A DNA stretch of 64,000 nt, taken from Nocardia transvalensis NBRC 15921 (lineage in GTDB: Bacteria > Actinomycetota > Actinomycetes > Mycobacteriales > Mycobacteriaceae). Position 1 is the stretch's first letter; the number at the start of each line of letters is the position of its first letter. The notes below the pieces were generated by a model, which was given only the letters and a program-made list of their open reading frames with translations, was not told the origin of the DNA and did not search any database. Shown here piece by piece: positions 32,020 through 41,994 of this stretch. The position numbers and the translations under genes were made by a program. The stretch spans positions 1 through 64,000 of the forward strand of contig NZ_BAGL01000050.1 of NCBI RefSeq assembly GCF_000308875.1, written 5' to 3'.

Positions 32020-32718
32020 TCAGGCGCGGGCCGTCCACAGCACGCGCTGTACCGCCTTGGCGACGGACTCCTGGACGCGCTGCGGGTCGGCGCCCATGCC
32101 GATGAGGATGTTGACTATCGACGGCAGCAGCACCTCGGCCATGCCGTCGTCGCCGTACAGCCCGGCCATATCGAGCTGGATGAATCCGTAGAGCCCGGTC
32201 CAGAACTGGGCCGCCGCGGCGCGGGCGCTGGTCGCGGTGATCAGCCCGGCGTCCAGGGCTCGCTGGGTCGCGCGCACCACGTGGTCGAAGCTCTCGGAGA
32301 AGTTCTCGAAATCGGAGTCACCGGAGCCGGACAGGATGTTGCCCCGGTTGAGCTTGACCTCCGGCTTGGGCGATTCGGTGGTGTACATCAACCGGAACAG
32401 CTCCGGTTTGTGCACCGCCTCGTCGCGGAAGATGAAGCCCAGCACCAGGATGTCGGTGATCGGGTCGTCACTCGACGCGCAGTCCGACAGACGCGTGTTG
32501 AGCTGGGCGAAGCCCACCGAGCCGACGGCCCGCAACAGTCCGGGCATACCGCTGAAATTCGAATAGATAGCCATGGTCGATACATCACATATCCGCGAGA
32601 CCCGGCGCACCGTGAGCGCGGCGAGTCCCTCTGTCGAAAGGAGCTTGATTGTCGCTTCTATCAGTCGTTCTCGTAGCGTCGACAGCTCGGTGTCGGCGGT
32701 CGTCTCGGATCGGGTCAT
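32020..32718 (-). CDS. TetR-family transcriptional regulator
   Basis: A 232-aa TetR regulator. The N-terminal HTH is EATIKLLSTEGLAALTVRRV then SRICDVSTMAIYSNFSGMPG. The C-terminal half resembles the TetR_C domains that sense hydrophobic ligands (FRDEAVHKPELFRLMY). It is translated from an ATG overlapping the MFS stop codon by 4 bp, so transporter and regulator form one operon; autoregulation through the palindrome at 34389 is likely. Being the nearest regulator to the PKS promoter, it may also act there. Confidence 0.87.
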   Translation of the reverse strand: MTRSETTADTELSTLRERLIEATIKLLSTEGLAALTVRRVSRICDVSTMAIYSNFSGMPGLLRAVGSVGFAQLNTRLSDCASSDDPITDILVLGFIFRDEAVHKPELFRLMYTTESPKPEVKLNRGNILSGSGDSDFENFSESFDHVVRATQRALDAGLITATSARAAAAQFWTGLYGFIQLDMAGLYGDDGMAEVLLPSIVNILIGMGADPQRVQESVAKAVQRVLWTARA

Positions 32719-34349
32719 GCTGCCACCTGCAATTCCTGGGCGGTGATCTCCTCGAGCGAGCGGCGTCTGGTCTCCACGAGGAAGACCACGGCCGCGATCG
32801 CGGCCAGCGCCACCGGCACCGCGCCCAGCAGGGCGGTGACGCTGATGGACGGCGTGGCCACGGCGAGCACGACCAGCGCGATGACGAGGACGCCACCGGC
32901 CTTGGTGAGCGCCGCCGCGACACCGCTACCGCGGGAACGGATACGGGTGGGGTACGCCTCGGCGCCGTACGCGCCGATCACCGCCACGATGGAACTGGAA
33001 CCCCAGATCGGCACCACCAGCAGCGCGTACAGCAGCGTCGAATTGCCGGCGACCCGATCGCCCAGCACGACGAAACCGGCGAGCGCGACCGCGAGCAGCG
33101 CGCCGAGGGAGACCAGCGTCCACTTGCTGGAACGGTGATAGCAGTACGCGACGAGGAAGTTCAGCGGGAATCCGATCAGCGCCGAATCCCGCAGGATGCG
33201 ATCGGCATTCACGCCGGTGAAGCCGAGCGCGCGCAGATTGGACGGCAGCCACAGCTGGAATCCGTAGGTCACCAGGCCGACGCCCAGCCCGAGCAGCGCC
33301 AGCACCAGCGTCACCCCGGCGAACGGGCGGCGCAGCAACTGCGTGAAGCGGTCGCCGACCTGATCGTCGACCGTCGTCTCGGCCGGGTCGGCGCGCACGA
33401 TCTCGGCGTTGTAGGTGCGCAGCACCCGTTCGGCCTCCCGATGGCGGCCGGTCGCCAGCAGATACCGCGGCGATTCGGGAATCCAGCGCACCAGCAGGAC
33501 CAGCAGCAGCCCGGTCGGCAGGCCGAGCAGCCACAGGCTGCGCCAGCTGTAGGTCTCGCCGATGGTGGACGACAGCCAGCTGGTGATGATGTACGCGCCG
33601 GCGACATCGCCGCCGATCAGGACCAGCAGCCAGCCGCGGTGCCGCGCCGGGATCGCCTCGGACAGCAGCGTGAACGCGATGGGCAGCATGCCGCCCGCGC
33701 TCAGGCCCATGATGAAGCACATCGCGAGATTGAGTTCGAAGCTGGGCATCGCGCCGCAGACGGCGGTGCCCGCGAAGAAGACCCCCGCCAGCAGGATCGC
33801 GGCTTGGCGCCCGATGCGGTCGCCGAGCCAGCCCCACAGGAACGACCCGGCCACCGTGCCGGTCAAGCCGAACAGCGGCAGCAGCGCCACGGGCAGCGCG
33901 TCCAGCTGCGGATTCGCCGGGGTGCGCAGATGATATTCCGCGCCCACGCCGGGGACGACGAACGCCAGGGTGGTCGGCTTCATCACGTCGATCGTGATCG
34001 CCGCGGCCATCACCAGCAGCAACAGCACGTGCACGCGGTTGATGGGCGCGTCGTCCAGCGCGCGCACCCGCAGCCCGGCCACTTTCTCGTGCGCTGCCGC
34101 CCGGGGGAACAGGCCGACCGTGGTCAGTGCCAGACCGAGGACGATGAGCACCATCCCCGACACCATGTAGCCGTCCATCGGCATGCCCGCCAGCCGGAAC
34201 CCCATGTCGCGGGCCATGAGATACATGGGCAGGTGCAGCACGGTACCCCCCACGGTTGCCGTCAACCCGAGCCAGAACACCCAGGCGCGCCGACGGCCGA
34301 CCGGATCCTCCGGCAACCGGGCAATGTCGACAGCATCCATGTGCTGCAT
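32715..34349 (-). CDS. MFS transporter (sugar-porter / metabolite:H+ symporter type)
   Basis: A 544-aa major facilitator with 12 predicted helices and a large central loop. The loop-2/3 signature is GDRIGRQAAIL, and PESPRYLLATGRH after helix 6 is the sugar-porter motif; the N-terminal half ends with SWLSSTIGETYSWR. Substrate is not clear; this group carries sugars, aromatic acids or other organic anions. The frame opens at 34388, but ATG 34349 follows GAGGG at normal spacing. It is operonic with the TetR gene downstream (4-bp overlap). Proximity to the PKS cluster makes a product-export or precursor-uptake role conceivable. Confidence 0.85.
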   Translation of the reverse strand: MQHMDAVDIARLPEDPVGRRRAWVFWLGLTATVGGTVLHLPMYLMARDMGFRLAGMPMDGYMVSGMVLIVLGLALTTVGLFPRAAAHEKVAGLRVRALDDAPINRVHVLLLLVMAAAITIDVMKPTTLAFVVPGVGAEYHLRTPANPQLDALPVALLPLFGLTGTVAGSFLWGWLGDRIGRQAAILLAGVFFAGTAVCGAMPSFELNLAMCFIMGLSAGGMLPIAFTLLSEAIPARHRGWLLVLIGGDVAGAYIITSWLSSTIGETYSWRSLWLLGLPTGLLLVLLVRWIPESPRYLLATGRHREAERVLRTYNAEIVRADPAETTVDDQVGDRFTQLLRRPFAGVTLVLALLGLGVGLVTYGFQLWLPSNLRALGFTGVNADRILRDSALIGFPLNFLVAYCYHRSSKWTLVSLGALLAVALAGFVVLGDRVAGNSTLLYALLVVPIWGSSSIVAVIGAYGAEAYPTRIRSRGSGVAAALTKAGGVLVIALVVLAVATPSISVTALLGAVPVALAAIAAVVFLVETRRRSLEEITAQELQVAA

Positions 34350-34388
34350 CACCGAACCCTCATCACATATCCACCCCCGACAACCCAT

Positions 34389-34400
34389 TACCGGTCGGTA
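34389..34400. promoter_or_regulatory. TetR-like palindrome upstream of the MFS gene (gap 34350-34698)
   Basis: TACCG-GT-CGGTA is a perfect 5-2-5 dyad 39 bp upstream of the MFS start, the place expected for the operator of the co-transcribed TetR. The rest of this 349-bp gap is moderately AT-rich and should hold the divergent promoters for the MFS and MmpL genes; I see no gene in it. Confidence 0.5.
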
Positions 34401-34698
34401 GCGTACGAGATCGCCAGGGCTGGGAAGGTCCGTTTCGCAGATTTCGGTTAGTTAGTTTCGCTTTGTAGTTCGTCATCTGCCGACTGTTTGCGGTGGTCAT
34501 AGACGTGCCGCGGGGTTTCTGAAACACGCTGTAACGGAATCTCTCCGGATCAATAGGGGTATCCAGCGCTACTGGGGTGGCGGTCGGCCACATCAGCGTG
34601 CTTATTCGAGGCGGTAGGGGGTCCTCGGCCTCTGGCCACCCCCACGATCACGCAGTACTGTCCGACCGAGAGCACGGCTCGACGCGTGGGAGGGGACG

Positions 34699-36993
34699 AT
34701 GGTCGCTACCGAGCTGTCCGAAACCGCTGGACCGCAGGCGCCGGCGCACCGGTGGGGGAGGTCGATCGCGCGGCGTCGCCGCCTCGTCCTGGCCGTCTGG
34801 GTGCTGCTGCTGGTGGCGTGCGGGGTGGCCTACCCGGCGCTGCAGTCGCGCATCGTGGCGCCGGATTTCAATCCGCCCGAGGCGGAGTTCCTGCGGGCGG
34901 AACAGCTGACGCGGCAGTACTTTCCGCAGCTCGGCGACGAGCAGAGCGTGGTGGTGTTCGACTCCGGCGCCCTGCGGGCCGACGCACCCGAATTCCGGCA
35001 GGCCGTCACGCGGGCCGTGGACGGGCTGCGCGCGACCGCGGGCGTCGCGTCGGTGGTGAGCCCGTTCGACGGCCTCGGCCAGATCTCCGCGGACCGGCAC
35101 ACCGCCTTCGCCGTCGTCGGACTGCGCGGCGCGCCGCCCGAACGCGCGGCGGTGGCCGCCCGCATCCAGGACGACCTGCGGTCCGCGCGCACCGCGGCGG
35201 TGACCGCGGAACTCACCGGATTCGTCGCCGTGCAGAACGATCTCGCCGAGGTGGAGAAGGCCGACCTCGCCCGCGCCGAGGCGATCGGCCTACCGGTCGC
35301 GCTCGCGATCATGGTGCTCGCGCTCGGCGCGCTGGTGGCCGCGGCGGTGCCGGTGGGTATCGGCCTGGCCGGGATCCTGCTGGCCGGCGGCGTGCTGTTC
35401 GTGCTGTCGTTCCTCACCGACGTCGACATCCTGATGACCTCGATGGCCTCCATGATCGGGCTCGGCATCGGCATCGACTACGCCATGTTCGTGGTCAGCC
35501 GGTTCCGTGAGGAGCTGGCCCGCCTGCGGGTCCGCGACCGGCGCGACCCGGCCGTCGCCGAGGCCGTCGGCATCGCGATGAACACCGCCGGGCGCACCAT
35601 CCTCGCCTCGGGCGTGATCGTCGCCGTCTCGGTGATCGCCCTGGTGCTCATCGAGGCCAAGACCTACCGCGGCCTGGCCCTGGTGGTGTCGATCTCGGTG
35701 GTGAGCACCCTGGCCGTGGCCATGATCCTGCTACCCGCCCTGCTCGCCGAACTAGGCCCGGCGGTGAACCGCGGCGCGCTGCCGGAGCGATTCCGCCCCG
35801 CGTCGATGCGCGGGGAACAGGTCGTGGCAGGCAGGCGCCAGTCCGGGACGGGCGCGGAACAGGGAGCGGCAGGCGGGGAACCCGGTGTGGCGCATGGTAA
35901 TTGGTATCGGTGGGCGCTGGCCGTGATGCGGCGGCCGCTGGTGTTCGGTGGCGCGGTGACCATCGTGCTGCTGTTCGCGGCGGTGCCGATCACGCGTATC
36001 GAGTACGGGCTGAATCTCGGCGTCGCCGCGCTGGGGGACCGGCCCGCGGGGCATGCCGCGCAGGTCCTGTCCGAGAAGTTCCCGCCGGGCACCATGGCGC
36101 CGATCCAGGTCGTCGCCACCGGCCCCGGCGAGACCTCGCTCAGCGCGGAGGGCGTCGCGCAGCTCGACCGGTTCGCGGCGGAGGTCGGCAAGGACGACCG
36201 CGTCGCCGGCGCGCTCACCCAGCGATCCGGCGGCGCCGCGATGCTGATCGTGCTGCCGAAGGCGCCCGTCGACGACCCCCGATCCAACCAGCTCGTCCTC
36301 GACCTGCGCGAGCGGGCGCGGGAGATGAGCGATGTGCGGGTCTCCGTCGGCGGCCCGAACGGCGGTTATGTGGACGTCGCGCGGGAGATCATCGGCACGG
36401 TGCCCTACGTCGTGGCGTTCGTGCTGATCGCCTCGTTCCTGTTCCTCGTGGCCGCCTTCCGCAGTATCGTGCTGCCGCTCAAGGCGATCGCGATGAACCT
36501 GCTCGTCACCGGCGCGGCGCTGGGCCTGACCGTCGCCGTATTCCAGTGGGGCTGGGGCGAATCGGTACTCGGCTTCCACAGCGCCGGATATCTCCAGGTC
36601 TTCCTGCCCGGCATGGTGTTCGTGATCCTGTTCGGGCTGTCGATGGACTACGAGGTGTTCCTGATCCGGCGCATGCGGGAGCGCTGGGACGCGGCGGGCG
36701 ACCGGACCGACCTCGGCAACCGGCTCGCGGTGGCCGAGGGACTCGAACACACCGCCCGCCCGATCACCGCCGCGGCCGCGATCATGGTGGTGATCTTCGG
36801 CAGCTTCGTCACCGCGGATGTGCTGGAGCTGAAGCAGATCGGGTTCGCGCTCGCGGTGGCGGTGATCCTGGACGCGGTCCTCGTCCGCATGGTGCTCGTG
36901 CCGGCGTTCATGCGCCTGCTGGGCCCCTGGAACTGGTGGCTGCCCCGATCGTTCAGCCGGCGGCCTGGATCAACCAGCGGCGCAGCCACGTAG
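34699..36993 (+). CDS. MmpL-family RND lipid transporter
   Basis: A 764-aa membrane protein with the duplicated MmpL architecture: one helix, an extracytoplasmic domain, then a five-helix bundle, repeated after a linker of low complexity at about 375-400. Each half has its proton-relay signature, GLGIGIDYAMFVVSRFRE and FGLSMDYEVFLIRRMRE. MmpL proteins export lipids and siderophores across the inner membrane of mycolate-containing bacteria. ATG 34699 follows GGAGGGG. The 3' end overlaps the convergent cutinase gene by 41 bp. The cargo is unknown. Confidence 0.9.
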   Translation: MVATELSETAGPQAPAHRWGRSIARRRRLVLAVWVLLLVACGVAYPALQSRIVAPDFNPPEAEFLRAEQLTRQYFPQLGDEQSVVVFDSGALRADAPEFRQAVTRAVDGLRATAGVASVVSPFDGLGQISADRHTAFAVVGLRGAPPERAAVAARIQDDLRSARTAAVTAELTGFVAVQNDLAEVEKADLARAEAIGLPVALAIMVLALGALVAAAVPVGIGLAGILLAGGVLFVLSFLTDVDILMTSMASMIGLGIGIDYAMFVVSRFREELARLRVRDRRDPAVAEAVGIAMNTAGRTILASGVIVAVSVIALVLIEAKTYRGLALVVSISVVSTLAVAMILLPALLAELGPAVNRGALPERFRPASMRGEQVVAGRRQSGTGAEQGAAGGEPGVAHGNWYRWALAVMRRPLVFGGAVTIVLLFAAVPITRIEYGLNLGVAALGDRPAGHAAQVLSEKFPPGTMAPIQVVATGPGETSLSAEGVAQLDRFAAEVGKDDRVAGALTQRSGGAAMLIVLPKAPVDDPRSNQLVLDLRERAREMSDVRVSVGGPNGGYVDVAREIIGTVPYVVAFVLIASFLFLVAAFRSIVLPLKAIAMNLLVTGAALGLTVAVFQWGWGESVLGFHSAGYLQVFLPGMVFVILFGLSMDYEVFLIRRMRERWDAAGDRTDLGNRLAVAEGLEHTARPITAAAAIMVVIFGSFVTADVLELKQIGFALAVAVILDAVLVRMVLVPAFMRLLGPWNWWLPRSFSRRPGSTSGAAT

Positions 36994-37858
36994 TCGCGGT
37001 GGTGCCGGCGCCGTCGACGACGTACGACGGATAGTCCTGATGCACCCCCGACCCGTAGAACTCCTCCAGCTCCTGACGACGTTCCTCGTTCGCGGGATCG
37101 CTGAACTGGCTCTGCAGCAACGGAATTCCGCCCGCCGCCATCAGATCGTCGATGATCGACTGCGCCTCGGTCTGGTAGCGGCTGATCAGGCCCGGATCGG
37201 GCGACGACAGCTGCGCGAAGAAGCCGGCGAAGCGCGTGGCGAAATCGTCGGCGGGTGTGGAACAGTAGAGATCCCCGGCGGCGCAGAAGCTGCGCACCCG
37301 CGGGGTCACCCAGCCGAATCCGCCGACCCGCGGCCCGCCCGCACCGGCCCCGGGGACCGGCGGCCCGATCATCGGATCGGTGGGGGAGCGGCGCGGATCG
37401 GCGATCAGCCCGACGGCCGCGACCCGATCCGGCGGCACCACCCCCAGGCCGGTGCCGATCTGGGCGGCGAGATCGCCCGCGGCGTCGGCGCCCTGGCTGT
37501 ACCCGATCAGCGCGATGTCGGTTGCGCCACAAGCGCGTCCCATCTCGGCCACCAGCCCGCGGGCGTTGTCGATCGCCTCCTGTTTGGAGCGGCCGTAGAC
37601 CTCGCCCTCCCACGGCAGCGCGGTCGCCGTATAGCTGACGTAATCGGTACGGATATCGCCGGGCAGGCCGTCGGTGACCGTGGCCAGCATGCCCTCTCGC
37701 GGATCGTCGCGGGAGGTCTCCCAGGTACCCGGAATCGCGACGACATACAGGTCCGGGCAGCCACCCGGCGCCGCCTGCGCCGCGGGAGCCCCCGACAGCA
37801 CCGCCGCCGAGACGGCCGCCGCCGACGCCAACACACTGCAACTTCTACGTAGAGACAC
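36953..37858 (-). CDS. Secreted cutinase-family serine esterase
   Basis: A 301-aa exported protein with a signal peptide cut near AQAAPGG. It belongs to the cutinase / culp family: GYSQGAD holds the nucleophile serine, FCAAGDLYCS holds the Asp and conserved disulfide cysteines, and the base is probably the His in GVHQDYP. The CPDLYVVAIPGTWE opening is typical of the larger actinobacterial members. It would hydrolyse lipid esters at the cell surface. Start is GTG 37858. Its 3' end overlaps mmpL by 41 bp on the opposite strand. Confidence 0.88.
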   Translation of the reverse strand: MSLRRSCSVLASAAAVSAAVLSGAPAAQAAPGGCPDLYVVAIPGTWETSRDDPREGMLATVTDGLPGDIRTDYVSYTATALPWEGEVYGRSKQEAIDNARGLVAEMGRACGATDIALIGYSQGADAAGDLAAQIGTGLGVVPPDRVAAVGLIADPRRSPTDPMIGPPVPGAGAGGPRVGGFGWVTPRVRSFCAAGDLYCSTPADDFATRFAGFFAQLSSPDPGLISRYQTEAQSIIDDLMAAGGIPLLQSQFSDPANEERRQELEEFYGSGVHQDYPSYVVDGAGTTATTWLRRWLIQAAG

Positions 37859-38053
37859 GGCCGAACTCCTTGCGCTGCAGGACCTTTCCTGGCGAGACGG
37901 CCGACGAGCGCTCGTGGATCCGCCGCCGGTTCGACGGTAACCGAGATCACGGGCCTCCGGGGCGGGGTTGTGCCGAGATGTGAACGAACCGTCACGAATC
38001 CCCTACCGCCGTGTCCCAGACGATATTTCGTGCCCGGTCGCGCGGAGCCGACG

Positions 38054-38821
38054 TCAGGCGGTGGCGGCGGTCGCGGTCTCGGCGCCGCCCACGACCTCCT
38101 CGTCGAAATGCGCCACGACGCGCTCGTGGAACATCCCGAACAGGTCCTCGAACAGCGCCACCTGCGCATCCGACGGGCCGCCGTCGGAATCCCACACTGC
38201 CGCCAGCGCCCGCCACATCAGCACGTGCAGATCGGGACCCACCGCGTAATACGCCTCGACGGCGGTGGGCACCTCGAGGATCATCTCGCCGATGGAGTTG
38301 AGCACCGCCCGCTGCATGCTGTGGCCCAGCGCCGACAGCAGGGTGCGGACCAGGGCGAGTTCGCCCGCCAGGATTGCCGGCAGGTCGGGATTCAGCTGGC
38401 GGGCAAGCGTTTCCAGTTCGTCGATCGACCGCTCCAGCACCGCGCGCTCGACGCCGTGCGGCGCGGCGGTGTAGGCGAGTAGCGCGTCCATCACGATCTG
38501 CCGCTGCATGGTGACGATGTCGCGGAACATCTCGACGGCGACCTCGGGCCGGGGGAGCGACAGCCGGAACAGGCGGCGGTAGACCTCGACCCCGCCCTCC
38601 TCGCGCACATCGCGGATGGTGAACCCCTTACCGCGATGCGCCTCGACGAATCCGTGCGACTCCAGCCGGCCCAGAATCAGCTGTGCCGTCGCGCGATTCA
38701 TGGCGAATTCCTCGGCGACCTGGCGAACGGAGGGCATCAGGTCACCGGGAGTGTATTCGCCGGCCGCCACTCGCCGCGCCAACTCGTCGGCGACATCGGC
38801 GACGACCGTCTGCGCTCCCAT
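38054..38821 (-). CDS. GntR-family (FadR/FCD-like) transcriptional regulator
   Basis: A 255-aa regulator. The winged HTH is ADELARRVAAGEYTPGDLMP then RQVAEEFAMNRATAQLILGR, the GntR signature, and the C-terminal about 165 residues are all-helical as in the FadR/FCD ligand-binding class. Start is ATG 38821, divergent from the ABC1 kinase gene across a 125-bp gap which contains GTGC-N6-GCAC (38895-38908), a possible operator. Confidence 0.85.
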   Translation of the reverse strand: MGAQTVVADVADELARRVAAGEYTPGDLMPSVRQVAEEFAMNRATAQLILGRLESHGFVEAHRGKGFTIRDVREEGGVEVYRRLFRLSLPRPEVAVEMFRDIVTMQRQIVMDALLAYTAAPHGVERAVLERSIDELETLARQLNPDLPAILAGELALVRTLLSALGHSMQRAVLNSIGEMILEVPTAVEAYYAVGPDLHVLMWRALAAVWDSDGGPSDAQVALFEDLFGMFHERVVAHFDEEVVGGAETATAATA

Positions 38822-38946
38822 GGATGTCTCAGCCTTTCGGTGTGGACGACTCCGAACACTTTTCGGTTACGTCCCAGACAGTCTAAGCTGTGCTGTGCCA
38901 AACTGCACGTGCGCAGCCGGAAGTTGCGCACACAATGGGGTGATCG

Positions 38947-40434
38947 ATGTCAGTTCGTCGCGTCGGCGACCGGCCGGAGAACGAGCGCGCGGGTACGGGC
39001 CGGGCGTGGGGCCGGGCGCGCCGGTCGGACGGAAACCCGCCGGGGCGCAAGGTGGTTCGCAACGCGAAGCTGGCGGCGCTGCCGGTGGCGTTCGCGGGAC
39101 GGCAGGCGGCCGGGGTCGGCAGACGCATGCTGGGCCGCCCGTCCGCCGAGATCCAGCGCGACATCCAGCTGCGGACCGCCCAGCACATCTTCGAGGTACT
39201 CGGTGAGCTGAAGGGCTGCGCGGCGAAGCTGGGCCAGATCCTCGCCATCTACGAGCTGGCGCTGCCGCCCGAACTCGCCGAGCCCTACCGGACCGCCTTG
39301 AGTCTGCTGCAGGATTCCGCGCCGCCGATGCTGCCGGGAACCGTGCACGCGGCCATGGCGGCGAACCTGGGCGAGGACTGGCGCGACCGGTTCCGCGAAT
39401 TCGACGACCGCCGCGCCGCGTCGGCCAGTATCGGCCAGGTGCACCGGGCTGTCTGGCACGACGGCCGGCCCGTCGCGGTCAAGGTGATGTACCCGGGCGC
39501 GCGCGCCGCCGTGCTCAGCGACCTCGACGAACTGCGCCGGATCTCCGCGCTGGCACCGGTTTTCGCGCCCGGCGCCGATATCGACTCGCTGACCGAGGCG
39601 CTGGCCTCCTCGGTGCGCGAGGAACTCGACTACGCCGCCGAGGCCGACCACCAGCGCGTCCACGCCGACGCCTACGCCGGCGACCCGGAATTCGTGATCC
39701 CGCGGGTGGTGTGCCAGCAGGGCGACGTGGTGGTGTCGGAGTGGCTGGAGGGCACGCCCCTGCCGCGGCTCATCGCGTCGGGCGACCAGGACGAGCGCAA
39801 CCGGGCGGGCATGCTGGTGCTGCGGTTCGTGCTGTCGTCGTGGGAGCGCACCGGGCTGCTGTACTGCGATCCGCATCCGGGGAATTTCCGCGTACTGGCC
39901 GACGGGCGGCTGGGCGTGGTCGATTTCGGCGCCTGCGCGCCGTTCCCGCCGCCGGGATTCCGCGAAGCCGTCGCGGGCATCGGCGAGGCGCTGGTGAACG
40001 GCGGCATCGAGGAGCTGGAGGACGCGATCCGCGCGCACGGATTCGTCGATCCCGGGCGGAGTTTCGATATCGCGGCCCTCGCCGACCAACTGGAACCGAT
40101 CGTGGAACCGCTGTTGCGGCCGACCTTCCGGCTCAGCATGCGCTGGCTGCGCAAGCGGGTACTGCGAGCACTGGACCTCCGGCTGACCAACGTCAACCGC
40201 GAACTCACCATGCCCGCGGACTACACGCCGTTCGCGCGTTGCCTGCTGACCGTGGCCGGTGTGCTGTGCCAGCTGCACCTCGAGGGCCCGATCTCCGCCG
40301 AAATCCTCACCTGGTCACCCGAACTGGCCGAGGTCATGGACCGCCACCGCGCCCGCACCCCGGCCCCCACCCACCTGGACGACGTGCGCCGCCGCCGCAA
40401 GCCTGCCGCCTCCTCGGCCGAGGCGGCAGGCTGA
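38947..40434 (+). CDS. ABC1/ADCK-type atypical kinase (AarF/UbiB family)
   Basis: A 495-aa protein of the ABC1 (UbiB/ADCK) family, ATPases linked to isoprenoid-quinone and lipid metabolism. The family KxGQ motif is AAKLGQILA; the Ala-rich nucleotide loop is SASIGQVH, followed by VAVKVMYPG with the nucleotide-binding Lys; the catalytic loop is YCDPHPGNF and the metal Asp is in GVVDFG. ATG 38947 follows GGGGTGA. The last codons encode the terminator hairpin at 40401. Confidence 0.9.
   Translation: MSVRRVGDRPENERAGTGRAWGRARRSDGNPPGRKVVRNAKLAALPVAFAGRQAAGVGRRMLGRPSAEIQRDIQLRTAQHIFEVLGELKGCAAKLGQILAIYELALPPELAEPYRTALSLLQDSAPPMLPGTVHAAMAANLGEDWRDRFREFDDRRAASASIGQVHRAVWHDGRPVAVKVMYPGARAAVLSDLDELRRISALAPVFAPGADIDSLTEALASSVREELDYAAEADHQRVHADAYAGDPEFVIPRVVCQQGDVVVSEWLEGTPLPRLIASGDQDERNRAGMLVLRFVLSSWERTGLLYCDPHPGNFRVLADGRLGVVDFGACAPFPPPGFREAVAGIGEALVNGGIEELEDAIRAHGFVDPGRSFDIAALADQLEPIVEPLLRPTFRLSMRWLRKRVLRALDLRLTNVNRELTMPADYTPFARCLLTVAGVLCQLHLEGPISAEILTWSPELAEVMDRHRARTPAPTHLDDVRRRRKPAASSAEAAG
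40401..40431. terminator. Perfect 12-bp hairpin overlapping the 3' end of the ABC1 kinase gene
   Basis: Arms 40401-40412 (GCCTGCCGCCTC) and 40420-40431 pair perfectly around a 7-nt loop, directly before the kinase stop codon and 10 bp from the convergent ketoacyl synthase stop. It should terminate both transcripts. The kinase's last about ten codons are part of the structure. Confidence 0.75.
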
Positions 40435-40440
40435 ACGGGC

Positions 40441-41700
40441 TCAGTACTTGCCGAACAGCACGGCCGCGTTGTGGCCGCCGAAGCCGAACGAGTTGTTCAT
40501 CGCGAATTCGATATTGCTGTAGCGCGGCTTGTCCCGGACCACGTCGAGTTCGACCTCCGGGTCCTGGTTCTCCAGGTTCAGCGTGGGCGGGATGACCTGG
40601 TCGCGCAGCGACAGCACCGAGATCGCGGCCTCGAGCGCGCCGACCGCGCCGACGGAGTGGCCGAGGGCCGACTTGGGCGCGTACACCGCCGGATGGGTGC
40701 CGATCGCCGCGGTGATGCCCTTCGCCTCGGCCAGATCGCCCAGGCCGGTGCCGGTGGCATGCGCGTTGACGTGGTCGATATCGGCCGGGGTGACACCGGC
40801 GGTCTCGATCGCGCGGCGCATCGCGCGGGCACAGCCCAGGCCCTCCGGATCCGGGGCCACCATGTGGTAGCCGTCGGCGGTGAGGCCCGCGCCGAGCAGC
40901 CGGGCCAACGGCTTCGCGCCGCGGGCCAGCGCGTGCTCCTCGGACTCGAGCACCAGCAGCGCCGCGGCCTCGCCGAACACGAACCCGTCGCGGTCGCGGT
41001 CGAACGGGCGGGAGGCGCGCTCGGGCTCGTCGACCCGCGAGCTGAGCGCCCGGGCCATGGTGAATCCGGCGATGGCCATCGGGTTGATGTAGCCCTCGAC
41101 GCCGCCGGCCACGACCATATCGGCCTCGCCCAGCACGATCGAGCGCCAGGAGTGCACCAGCGCCTCGTTGCCCGACGCGCACGCCGAGACCGGGGTGACG
41201 ACCATGGCCCGCGCGCCGATCTCCAGGCCCACGACGCCCGAGACGCCGTTGGGCATACTCATCGGGACGGCGAACGGCGACACCTTGCGGTAGCCGCCCG
41301 CGCGCATGGCGTCGTTGGCGTCGACGATGGTGTCGGCCCCGCCCAGGCCGGTGCCGATGCACACGCCGAGGCGGTCCTTGTCCACCTCCGGCTCACCGGC
41401 GGTGGTCCACACCCGCTTGCCCATGGCGTACGCCATCTGCTGCACGTAGCACATGCGCCGCTTGCGCACGCGGTCCAGATCGGAGGTCGGATCGTGAACG
41501 AGCTTGCCGCCGATGGTGTTCGGCATACCGTGCTGCGTGATCTCCGGATCGGTCAGGGTCTTGATACCGCTGGTCCCCGAAAGCAGGGCCTGCCAACTGC
41601 TTTCGGTATCGGCGCCGATAGACGTCGTGATCTCCAGCGCGGTCACCACGACATTGCGGAAACCCCCGGTGCGGGTGGAGAAGTTCTCGAGCTTGCCCAC
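40441..41700 (-). CDS. Beta-ketoacyl-ACP synthase, KasA/KasB (FabF) type
   Basis: A 419-aa condensing enzyme of type II fatty-acid/mycolate synthesis. The Cys-His-His triad is Cys174 in SACASGNEA, the His in [11 protein letters not shown] and the His in [24 protein letters not shown] closes the family pattern. The start ([13 protein letters not shown]) resembles mycobacterial KasB. It extends acyl-ACP with malonyl-ACP. It stands alone here instead of in the usual fabD-acpM-kasA-kasB operon, so it may be an extra copy. It is convergent with the ABC1 kinase gene. Confidence 0.9.
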   Translation of the reverse strand: MGKLENFSTRTGGFRNVVVTALEITTSIGADTESSWQALLSGTSGIKTLTDPEITQHGMPNTIGGKLVHDPTSDLDRVRKRRMCYVQQMAYAMGKRVWTTAGEPEVDKDRLGVCIGTGLGGADTIVDANDAMRAGGYRKVSPFAVPMSMPNGVSGVVGLEIGARAMVVTPVSACASGNEALVHSWRSIVLGEADMVVAGGVEGYINPMAIAGFTMARALSSRVDEPERASRPFDRDRDGFVFGEAAALLVLESEEHALARGAKPLARLLGAGLTADGYHMVAPDPEGLGCARAMRRAIETAGVTPADIDHVNAHATGTGLGDLAEAKGITAAIGTHPAVYAPKSALGHSVGAVGALEAAISVLSLRDQVIPPTLNLENQDPEVELDVVRDKPRYSNIEFAMNNSFGFGGHNAAVLFGKY

Positions 41701-41994
41701 GTTCTGCTAATCCTCACTGTCGGTCCCTGCTAACGCGAATACGGCAGCATCGGCGGACGCTATGACCTCATTGTCGATGGCGTACGACACCGGCGCCCGA
41801 TCCCGCCGGTGCAGGAGAACGGATCGCGTGCCGGGTCAGCCTACAGCGTGCCGGGGCAATGCTCCGTTCGGCGAAACGCGACACCCTGACCGCCGGCTCC
41901 TAGTTGCGTTCATGGAAATCCTCCCGGAATCGGGATGCTCGATGTTTGCCCAGGCTATGGCGTGGAATACCTCCGATATCATCGAGTCGTAAGG

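Noticed and set aside
32649..34451. 600-aa plus-strand reading frame over the MFS gene
   Set aside because: Gln/Arg/His-rich shadow of a clear 12-helix transporter on the other strand.
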